A program made the translations under genes and the position numbers. A DNA stretch of 60,899 nt from Verrucomicrobiota bacterium (GTDB taxonomy: Bacteria; Verrucomicrobiota; Verrucomicrobiia; Chthoniobacterales; JAFAMB01). Numbering within the stretch: the first letter of the stretch is position 1; every line of letters starts with the position of its first letter. The stretch lies in contig JAFBAP010000002.1 of the NCBI GenBank assembly GCA_019247695.1, positions 1-60,899 of the forward strand, given 5' to 3'. Positions 54,474-60,899 of this stretch are shown in pieces. The notes below the pieces were generated by a model that was not told the DNA's origin, did no database searches, and saw only the letters and a program-made list of their open reading frames with translations.

Positions 54474-55532
54474 TCAAACAGCGATTCCTACATTTTGCCA
54501 GGCTTCAATCACCGCTTTCTCCTCCGTACTGCCGGGTTTGAAAAGCGTTCTGGCCGTCTGCACGATGATCTGGGCAGCCCCATGAAAGTCAGTTTCGGGT
54601 GAAAACTGCTTGAGTGCCGCATACCAAATCCGGCCTGCCCTCTCCCAGGCATTACCCCCGAGCGCTGTTGCCACCAGGAAAAAGGCGTGGTTCGGGATTC
54701 CGGAGTTGATGTGTACACCGCCGTTATCGCTCGTCGTCCGGACGAAATCTTTCATGTGCGCCGGCTGGGGGTCTTTCCCCAGTACCGGATCGTCATACGC
54801 GGTCCCCGGCGCCTTCATGGATCGCAGAGCCACGCCGTGAATACCGTCGGCAAGCAACCCGGCGCCGATCAGCCAGTCGGCATCTTGTGCGGATTGCTTC
54901 GTTTGATACTGCTTCACGAGTGAGCCGAACACGTCCGAGATCGACTCGTTAAGCGCACCCGGCTGATCCCGATAGAGCAACCCGGCCGAGAACGCGGTGA
55001 CACCGTGAGTCAACTCGTGCCCGATCACGTCAACGGCAATGGTGAACCGCTTAAACAACTGGCCGTCACCGTCACCGTAGACCATCTGTTTTCCATCGAA
55101 GAAAGCGTTATCATAGTGGTCCGAATAATGCACCGTCGAATCCAGACGCATGCCGTTGTCATCGAGGGAATTTCGATTGAACTGTTCTTTGTAGAAATCA
55201 TAGGTGGCTCCGGCGCCGTCGTAAGCCTCGTTGACCGCCACGTCTGCCGAGGGCGGATCACCTTCGCGACGAACAACGACCCCCGGCAGGTCCTCACCCT
55301 CCTGAGCGTTAAAAATCGTCCGGCGCTTTACGTCGCCTCCGGACGGAAAAATTCCTAACATACGACTGAGGACCTCGCGGCGCCCGTGAAGTCTCGCGGA
55401 TTGCGTCAAACTTTTGATCGCCCATTGTCTGTGGTGGGCACTGCCGTGCCGGGCGAGGTGCTCCAGGATGTGCGGCGGCAGGATGCAATGGAGTGGGTCG
55501 CGATGAGGTCCAGGGGAATGATGAGTGCACAT
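54474..55532 (-). CDS. M4 metalloprotease, protealysin-like
   Basis: A 352-residue zinc protease. ATG at 55532 is chosen; the upstream frame to 55724 lacks family likeness. The short N-terminal propeptide CILPPHILEHLARHGS resembles the C-x-I-P-P-Y motif of protealysins. The catalytic core has GHELTHG (His172, Glu173, His176), GALNESISDVFG with the third ligand Glu196, and GGVHINSGIPNHAFF. There is no signal peptide, as in other protealysin-like proteases. The next gene is its likely inhibitor. Protealysins can cleave eukaryotic cytoskeletal proteins; the target here is unknown. Confidence 0.93.
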   Translation of the reverse strand: MCTHHSPGPHRDPLHCILPPHILEHLARHGSAHHRQWAIKSLTQSARLHGRREVLSRMLGIFPSGGDVKRRTIFNAQEGEDLPGVVVRREGDPPSADVAVNEAYDGAGATYDFYKEQFNRNSLDDNGMRLDSTVHYSDHYDNAFFDGKQMVYGDGDGQLFKRFTIAVDVIGHELTHGVTAFSAGLLYRDQPGALNESISDVFGSLVKQYQTKQSAQDADWLIGAGLLADGIHGVALRSMKAPGTAYDDPVLGKDPQPAHMKDFVRTTSDNGGVHINSGIPNHAFFLVATALGGNAWERAGRIWYAALKQFSPETDFHGAAQIIVQTARTLFKPGSTEEKAVIEAWQNVGIAV

Positions 55533-55872
55533 GGCTGCTGCTGTTTCTTTGGGTTGTAGTCTCTCCTTCAGGTCAAATCTTCCGATCCGAACGTCATGAT
55601 GAAGACGCTGCAATTTTTGATGTTTCCCTTCGTCAGATTTGTGTCTCCTAAGCGACGGCAGATTGCGAGGTGCGGCAGCAGGCGGGATGTTCGTTAACCA
55701 CCAGGCTTCAGAACACAGCGACATGCTTGGATCGCCTTCGAAATATGCCTGAGAACAGGTAGGTTTTTTAGCCTTTGACCAAGCCTCCGTCCATTACCCG
55801 ATGGGGTTACGGAATTGGTTCGCGCACACCCGTTTGACCCGGGTTCCACAGGACGGGCTGAGCAGCGGCTGC
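55533..55872. other. Gap between M4 protease and LamG genes
   Basis: No separate gene is recognised. The M4 reading frame stays open to 55724 without family similarity. A purine-rich AAGGAGAG (minus strand, about 55558-55565) is too far from ATG 55532 to be its normal ribosome binding site. A promoter for the protease pair could be here. Confidence 0.4.
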
Positions 55873-56535
55873 TCAGAGAACCCAGGAAGCGCCGACGATC
55901 TGCCCGGAGTGCAGACCGGTCGTGTCCACGGCGATGTCCTTATCGAGCCGATATTCGGCAACGAGTCCGTCCGTCGGGATCGAGCCGCTAAAGACCTTCT
56001 GCACCTCTGCGTCCGTAAGAACCCGGCTCCAGATCTGCACGCCTCGGATCGCGCCTAAAAAAAAGCTGTTGAAATCGCGGGTGCCGAAGCGAAGCGGCGC
56101 CGTACCGTGCTGCGGGGTGATGACGCCGGCGTACGACTCGCTTCTTTTGAACACGCCGTTTTTATAGATCGAGACGGTTTGTCCGTCGGCGACGCCGGTC
56201 ACGTGGATCCATTCACCGGCCTGGACAGGCTCCTGGAAATAGGTGCCCACTCCTTTCCCGGGCTGCGGGTTAAATACATAGAAACTGATCCGGTTGGGTC
56301 GCGGCGGGACATCCGTGCTCGTCTCGTTATACATTCGGAACGTCCACTCCTGCGCACCGATTTGCCCTTTGCCGAGCCAATGAACGTAGCCCGTGCTTTC
56401 AGCGTTCGGAAACGTCAGCACGTCCGGTCGCATCAATGCGGCCACCGTCAGGCTGCCGGTCGTCGCGACACTCAAACCGGCATCATCCGGGATTTCGACA
56501 TAGTCCTTGATACCATCAAACTCGAGGGTGCTCAT
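55873..56535 (-). CDS. LamG/concanavalin-like lectin domain protein
   Basis: A 220-residue single-domain protein. It starts MSTLEFDGIKDYVEIPD and has SLTVAALMRPDVL, the central strand EWIHVTGVADGQTVSIYKNG, LRFGTRDFNSFFLGAIRGVQ and IWSRVLTDAEVQKVF, all marks of the LamG jellyroll. It has no signal peptide, which is odd for a lectin domain meant for the outside. The gene starts 45 bases after the eCIS-core gene. A cytoplasmically made binding protein fits export by an injection particle or release by lysis (inference). Confidence 0.88.
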   Translation of the reverse strand: MSTLEFDGIKDYVEIPDDAGLSVATTGSLTVAALMRPDVLTFPNAESTGYVHWLGKGQIGAQEWTFRMYNETSTDVPPRPNRISFYVFNPQPGKGVGTYFQEPVQAGEWIHVTGVADGQTVSIYKNGVFKRSESYAGVITPQHGTAPLRFGTRDFNSFFLGAIRGVQIWSRVLTDAEVQKVFSGSIPTDGLVAEYRLDKDIAVDTTGLHSGQIVGASWVL

Positions 56536-56580
56536 AATTACAATTTTGCTTGTTTAAACCGTTTTGGATCCGGCGAATTT

Positions 56581-59500
56581 TTAGCGAGTGCGTTTGTCGT
56601 CTGCCGGCTCACTCGGGAACGTTGCTATCTGCTTACAATAATCGAGGTTTCGCGACTGCAACACTGCTTCCGCCGCCGAAATACTCAACATCTGCAACAA
56701 CTGCGCCCATCTTTCCATTCCGCACGGACCCAGCACGCGATTCGCGGCGCGGAAGTCCCCGTTGAAGAAAGCGATTTGCAACGCCTCTTCCCCTACCACG
56801 GAGACGAGGCTTTTCACTTTCTCAGTGTTTTCGCCGTAGCCGCTCTCGGACGGCGCACCGATTTCAGCCGCAAGCTGCCGCGTCAGGTATTCGGTTGCGC
56901 CCTCATTGACGTAGTTACGCGCCTGCGCCGAAAAAGTCGGGTGGGCGTAGGCGTGCAGGCCCTCGTGGATCAGGACGGTCAGGTCACGCCGGTCACGCGC
57001 ATAGTAGATAACCGGATTCTCGACGGTTGCGTGTTCAAGTTGTTGCCCGTTGGCGCACATCGGCTCATCAGCCGCCGAAGGGATCGCTGCCGGCGGTGCA
57101 GGACCGGTGTCGGTCCAACCCACGAGATTACTTGAATCGCTCTCGGCATCTTTCGGGTGGCGACATTTGAACCAGACCTGCAGCTGAGCCTGCGTGACGG
57201 GCCGGATCCGCGCGTTGTGAAGCGGTCCGCCGGCAGCGGCCAGGTGGCGGCCGTATCGACGACGAATAAGGGTTTCTGCCTCATTGAAGCCGACGCGTGC
57301 CCCGGCTGCGCGCTTGCGCTGGTCGGTCAGCGTTCCAGCTATTGCGCCAATCCCGGCCCCAAACCCTAACCCTAGGGCCGCGCCTCCCGCCGCAAGGCCG
57401 AACACGGCGAGCAAACCGAGCCCTCCCGTTAAGACGCCTGCCAGGGCAAGCCCGATTCCGGCGGCGAGTCCAAGGCCCCCACCGATTCCCAGTCCCCATT
57501 TCAATCCGGTCAAAGCGCCCCGAGCGGCTCCGGAACGGGAAGCATATTCGATCTGCTCGCCAATCAACTGCGCCAGGATGTCCGGTTCGGGGCGTCCGGT
57601 GCTGTGATGCCGTTCCGAGGTTCCCACGTAAATCGAGAGCTGAGGGATATCCCCCGCTGCTTCCTTTCGCTGCACCTCGTCGTTTCTGCGATCGTCCACA
57701 TCGACCGTGTAGAAACGCACCTTAACCGGCGGCGGCGCAGCGCGAAATTTCAGACACATGTCAGTCAGGTCCGCCTGCAAATACTGGCACGGGCCGCACC
57801 ACGCCGCTCCATAGTCGACGACGGTTACAACCCCGGATTCCAACAGGCTTTCGATTTCCTCGCCTTCAACCGCCCGCAAGCATGAGCCTGCCTTCGCCGG
57901 CGCGGGCTGGTTCGCCATGTTTGTCTGCCTCGGATTTTGGCGGGACTCTTTCGCCTGCCGCCGCAATACCGCAGCCCCGCTCGGCGCTCGGTAAGGGTAG
58001 CGCCCTCCCCCGCCGCCAAGAGCCTCGGCAGACCTTGCTTCCCCTTCCTCCCGGTCATCCGCCCGACCAACTACCCCCGGAGCGCACGAGTCTGCCGCGC
58101 TTTGCTGCTGCATTACATGGGTTAGTTCGTGGGCGAGCAACTTCCGCCCCTCCGTGGTATGCGGAGCGTACTGTCCCCTTCCGAACACCACGTTGCGGCC
58201 GGAGGTGTAAGCCAGCGCATTCACCGCCTGGGCTGACTCCGCCGCGCGCGCATCGGAAAATACTCGCACCCGGCTGAAATCGTATCCGAACCGGGCTCCC
58301 ATGAAGGCGCGGGTAGGTGGGTCGAGCGGTTGGCCGCCCGTGTGCAGAACCTCATGGACGACGGGGGGCACCCGGCCCGGGTCCGCCGAAGCCGCAGCGC
58401 CGTTCCGGAGATCGTTTCTATGGCCGTTGCGAGACGCTCCGGACTCACCGCCTTCGGAGGGTTTGCCGTACGCGACGGCGCGCTGGAAGGCACGACCGCG
58501 CCCCTGAATAGGAAGCGGAGCGCCCCCAACGTTCGCTTGTACCCGCGACCCGGGACGCGTGGCTTCTGCGTTGGTCATAGTGGCAGGCACCGCCCGCGGG
58601 TAATTGAAACCTGCGCGGTTCACGTTCGCCTTGATCGTCCCATCGGGGTTGAACACGCATGGCACAGGACCTTTCTGCCTGGCGGCGCTGCAGTAGTCCC
58701 GTTTGGTTCCCGTTACCGCGTCCAATTCGTCCTTGAGCTGGTCGCAGCAATCTTGACTGATGAGCCCGCCTGCCTTCCAACCCAGGTATCCTCCGAGGGC
58801 GAGTCCTGCCAGCCCACGCCACAGTCCGCCGAGGAGGAACCCCCCGACGAATCCTGCCAACCCTCCGATGATCCCCCCGGCGACCTTCCCGGCGCTCAAC
58901 CGGCCCTTATCACGACACTGGAGAGCGGTCAGCCTGGTCAGGCACTCTTCTTCCTTCGAGTAGGCGAGGCATTCAGAAGCGGGTTCGGATTCGTGACTCC
59001 AACGATTATACGCGTCCACGCATGCGTGCTGGCGTCCGACGTCATTAGCCGCTTTGTCCAGGCAGGCTTTCAACCCCCTGCAACAATTCGCGTCATTCGC
59101 GTCATCACGATGCGTTTTCTCATGTTGAGCCACGCAGTCCCCGGCGCAATGTTCGACCAGCGGAGGGGTTTTCAGAGTTCCTGAATTGGGGTCACAAGCG
59201 GTAACCCCAAGGTTTTGGCCTTGGCATCGCGGATGCAGGACCGAGGAATCGCATTGCCGGTTGCGGATTCTCTGAAGGCGTTTCTTGCGGCACTCCTCGC
59301 ATTCGCCGGTCGGACCGGGTGTTCCGCCGCAGGCGCACTTCCGCCGGACCGCGAGGCGCGCCGGTGGATAAGATCGTCCTAGGGCCGATTCAGCGGGCGC
59401 GGCTTGGCGTGGCGGCATGCGCTCACGGTGTTCCCTGCGCTCCCCCGGCGCGAGTACCGAAACCCGGCCGAAGGATACGGGCACCGCCGTTCCTCCGGGA

Positions 59501-59628
59501 GCGGTGGATTCCCATCCGGCCGAGAATGCGTCCGCGGCGGCGGAGGTTCGGGCCGCGTCTTTCGGCACCCGCGTTGCCTGCATGGCGGGCCCGCGCGTCA
59601 ATGTAGCCGGTTGCGATCTCATCTGCAC
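56581..59628 (-). CDS. Giant eCIS-core (DUF4157) protein with three HExxH sites and a thioredoxin domain
   Basis: A 1015-residue protein without signal peptide (GTG 59628, or ATG 59622). In order: a Cys cluster KCACGG...CEEC (97-113); a Cys-rich peptidase-like part with HEKTH (169-173) and possible third ligand Glu219; a glycine-zipper membrane-like stretch (249-290); and the eCIS-core/DUF4157 domain (about 419-510) with GYDFSRVRVFSD and HELTH (500-504). A thioredoxin domain with WCGPC (610-614) follows, then a second glycine zipper (709-767) and a C-terminal gluzincin-like site HEGLH (888-892) with NEGATEY (Glu909). DUF4157 is known from toxins and payloads linked to extracellular contractile injection systems. 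The likely role is a multi-part effector. Confidence 0.85.
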   Translation of the reverse strand: MQMRSQPATLTRGPAMQATRVPKDAARTSAAADAFSAGWESTAPGGTAVPVSFGRVSVLAPGERREHRERMPPRQAAPAESALGRSYPPARLAVRRKCACGGTPGPTGECEECRKKRLQRIRNRQCDSSVLHPRCQGQNLGVTACDPNSGTLKTPPLVEHCAGDCVAQHEKTHRDDANDANCCRGLKACLDKAANDVGRQHACVDAYNRWSHESEPASECLAYSKEEECLTRLTALQCRDKGRLSAGKVAGGIIGGLAGFVGGFLLGGLWRGLAGLALGGYLGWKAGGLISQDCCDQLKDELDAVTGTKRDYCSAARQKGPVPCVFNPDGTIKANVNRAGFNYPRAVPATMTNAEATRPGSRVQANVGGAPLPIQGRGRAFQRAVAYGKPSEGGESGASRNGHRNDLRNGAAASADPGRVPPVVHEVLHTGGQPLDPPTRAFMGARFGYDFSRVRVFSDARAAESAQAVNALAYTSGRNVVFGRGQYAPHTTEGRKLLAHELTHVMQQQSAADSCAPGVVGRADDREEGEARSAEALGGGGGRYPYRAPSGAAVLRRQAKESRQNPRQTNMANQPAPAKAGSCLRAVEGEEIESLLESGVVTVVDYGAAWCGPCQYLQADLTDMCLKFRAAPPPVKVRFYTVDVDDRRNDEVQRKEAAGDIPQLSIYVGTSERHHSTGRPEPDILAQLIGEQIEYASRSGAARGALTGLKWGLGIGGGLGLAAGIGLALAGVLTGGLGLLAVFGLAAGGAALGLGFGAGIGAIAGTLTDQRKRAAGARVGFNEAETLIRRRYGRHLAAAGGPLHNARIRPVTQAQLQVWFKCRHPKDAESDSSNLVGWTDTGPAPPAAIPSAADEPMCANGQQLEHATVENPVIYYARDRRDLTVLIHEGLHAYAHPTFSAQARNYVNEGATEYLTRQLAAEIGAPSESGYGENTEKVKSLVSVVGEEALQIAFFNGDFRAANRVLGPCGMERWAQLLQMLSISAAEAVLQSRNLDYCKQIATFPSEPADDKRTR

Positions 59629-59638
59629 GTTGGATTAC

Positions 59639-59767
59639 TTACCCTGAGACAGCCGGTGATGGAACGGCGTCATCCGAGGCATTGATCACGCCGTCGCCCG
59701 CCGCCATCAAGGTGGCAAGGGCATAAATGATATCCCCGAGGTCACCGCTACGGCCAAACCGGTTCAT
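59639..59767 (-). CDS. 42-residue ORF coupled to DUF1360 and eCIS-core genes
   Basis: The ATG at 59767 overlaps the TGA of the DUF1360 gene (TGATG), and the TAA lies 10 bases before the eCIS-core GTG. The product contains MNRFGRSGDLGDIIYALATL and then MAAGDGVINASDD, one amphipathic or weakly hydrophobic helix and a polar tail. Overlap and spacing argue for real translation. I do not recognise the family. Confidence 0.55.
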   Translation of the reverse strand: MNRFGRSGDLGDIIYALATLMAAGDGVINASDDAVPSPAVSG

Positions 59768-60120
59768 CACTGCCGCGTTTCATGGTCAGGTTGATTATTC
59801 TCCACCGCCGGATCTTCGGTAAATGGCGCCGCCGGAGTTCTGAGTGCCGGGTTAGTGGCTTGCTCCAGAAGGCTTGCGCCCGCTGAGAGCGAAGGCCACA
59901 ACAACGCCCGTTCCCACCAGCTTTCACCGAGCAGAAATGCCAGCGGCGCAGCTACCCACAAGCTGAGGCAATAAAAACAATCCAGCAACCTACCCCAAAA
60001 CCCGTCCCCCGCGGATCGGCGCAGGTGAACCACGATGTCCCCTGGACCATCTTCCGCTTGGAGCAGGTGCGTCATCCGCCAGACCGTAAGCAGGCCGAGA
60101 AGTAAGCGATAAACTTTCAT
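59767..60120 (-). CDS. DUF1360-family small membrane protein
   Basis: A 117-residue protein. It opens with a hydrophobic helix (VYRLLLGLLTVWRMTHLL), then EDGPGDIVVHLRR, then CFYCLSLWVAAPLAFLLGE with a Cys pair, and a third hydrophobic stretch. The ED-G-P-x-D and C-x-Y-C-x-S-x-W patterns are typical of DUF1360. The C-terminal 30 residues are polar. The function of the family is unknown. It is the first gene of the run leading into the eCIS-core protein. Confidence 0.8.
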   Translation of the reverse strand: MKVYRLLLGLLTVWRMTHLLQAEDGPGDIVVHLRRSAGDGFWGRLLDCFYCLSLWVAAPLAFLLGESWWERALLWPSLSAGASLLEQATNPALRTPAAPFTEDPAVENNQPDHETRQ

Positions 60121-60174
60121 CTTTCACGCAGCGAGATGCAGAAGGTTTTGCGCATAAACTACCGAATTGATTTG

Positions 60175-60600
60175 GAACTGAGCTTTACTCACAGTTCTTG
60201 AGGCCCGCGGGGAGAGCCGTGACCGTCTTACAGCCCGAGGGGCCAAGGGAACGTATACAATTTCGATGATCACGGAGGTAAAACTTTGTTTTTCTTCCCA
60301 GGTGCCCTGCCGGCTTTACACCTATTAGATCATATAACCTCGCCTAGGCCCAACGGGCCGGTAAAACATAGCCCAGGGTTTACCCCACTGCCATTTAGTC
60401 AAGGGCGGCAGGCCTGAAGTGGCCTTCGTCCCGCGGGTTCTGCCGCCCCTTCAGCAAATCCAACCCGGCGGGCGGGCGTTTGTTAGGGAGGGCGTACAGG
60501 CGTGACGCCTTAGGAGGGCTCAATCAAGATTTTACGGTTACCCAGGGTCAATTCTGGGCTAAAGTCTCCCGGTCCTTTCGGGCCGTAAGACAATCCAACC
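60175..60600. repeat. Dispersed GC-rich repeat cluster, copy 4
   Basis: Contains GACCGTCTTACAGCCCGAGG (60220), the GGCGGGCGGGCGTTTGTTAG block (about 60465), CCACTGCCATTTAGTCAAGG (about 60394) and the CCTTTCGGGCCGTAAGAC end piece (about 60575), in the same order as parts of copy 1. No credible gene lies from 60121 to 60820. Confidence 0.85.
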
Positions 60601-60707
60601 AACTTCAAAACCGGTGTATCCGCAACCGCTCCTCCGGGGCAACGACCGGCTAAACTAACTTGAAAACGGAATATTTGCATAGAAGGGGTTTCAGCCTGTG
60701 CTTTAGG

Positions 60708-60737
60708 TTGGCCTTCACTCACTTCATCTGCTATACT
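60708..60737 (+). promoter_or_regulatory. Candidate promoter of the partial gene at the window edge
   Basis: TTGGCC (60708-60713) and TATACT (60732-60737) are 18 bases apart, 84 bases upstream of the ATG at 60821. It lies outside the repeat cluster. The match is moderate. Confidence 0.35.
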
Positions 60738-60820
60738 GCAGGCGATTTGCCACCGGTGCAACGCCGAGCCTCCCCCGGGGCTCATGCGATTCGCAGGCGG
60801 CCCACGCGAGGATAGAAAAG

Positions 60821-60899
60821 ATGGCATGCTGCGGACAAAGAAGGCAACAGGTGAGCACCCCGGCGGTTTCCGTCCGGCCGGCAAATGCTCCGGTGAAGG
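60821..60899 (+). CDS. Start of an unidentified gene (partial, runs off the window)
   Basis: The 26 visible codons begin MACCGQRRQQVSTPAVSVRP. GAGGATAGAAAAG before the ATG is a plausible ribosome binding site and a promoter-like pair lies upstream. Small proteins with an MACCG or MxCCG start are frequent near phage-tail-like gene clusters in my memory, but I cannot confirm a family from so little sequence. It is divergent from the DUF1360/eCIS-core operon. Confidence 0.45.
   Translation, partial: MACCGQRRQQVSTPAVSVRPANAPVK

Noticed and set aside
55533-55724. N-terminal extension of the M4 protease
   Set aside because: The extra 64 residues do not resemble a signal or propeptide. The protealysin-type propeptide begins at the ATG at 55532.
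53450-60120. A complete contractile injection system
   Set aside because: No sheath, tube, baseplate, spike or AAA ATPase gene is present. Only payload-like and accessory genes can be supported.
60510-60884. Minus-strand ORF of 124 residues at the window end
   Set aside because: It covers repeat copy 4 and the promoter region of the plus-strand gene. The protein has no family likeness.

Overview
The window is GC-rich DNA from a Gram-negative bacterium. I lean towards Verrucomicrobiota (soil type). The grounds are the density of sugar ABC importers, a PEP-CTERM-type surface protein, and GC-rich intergenic hairpin repeats of the kind common in that phylum. Nothing here (no rRNA, no marker gene) proves the placement. 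I saw no tRNA, rRNA, CRISPR array or transposase gene.

Region 1 (1-21.7 kb, all +) is a carbohydrate catabolism super-cluster. It starts with the end of an ABC ATPase fused to a sugar-binding domain, followed by its permease. Next comes an operon for a 2-oxoacid dehydrogenase (E1 alpha, E1 beta, E2) with a class II aldolase-family gene inside it, a decayed E3 remnant, and an FGGY sugar kinase. A graveyard of acetate-metabolism fragments (pta, probably aceB) sits before an intact isocitrate lyase. Then follow an alpha/beta hydrolase, two complete ribose/xylose-type ABC importers and a BKACE-family enzyme. Region 2 (22.8-29.4 kb, -) continues the theme with a SorC regulator, a PrpD-like dehydratase and a fourth sugar importer.

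Region 3 (29.6-48.8 kb) is mixed. It holds a metallophosphatase, a TetR-controlled ABC efflux operon, an MFS exporter, an OsmC protein, a Na+/H+ antiporter, a half-size EamA protein, a secreted phosphoesterase, a TPR protein, an FAD protein and a rhodanese, with several small secreted proteins. Intergenic spaces hold a 43-bp-arm perfect palindrome (40.2 kb) and an array of 12 short repeats (44.75-45.38 kb).

Region 4 (48.9-60.9 kb) is accessory. Four clusters of one dispersed repeat family (22, 49.4, 52.9 and 60.4 kb) surround a PEP-CTERM protein, a PrpB-like lyase and a minus-strand run of seven genes. In transcription order these are a DUF1360 membrane protein, a 42-residue ORF, a 1015-residue eCIS-core (DUF4157) protein with three HExxH sites and a thioredoxin domain, a LamG protein, a protealysin-like M4 protease, an emfourin-like protease inhibitor and a histidine phosphatase. 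I read this as a candidate payload module of an extracellular contractile injection system (eCIS). It is the most unusual content of the window. No eCIS sheath, tube or baseplate gene lies inside the window.
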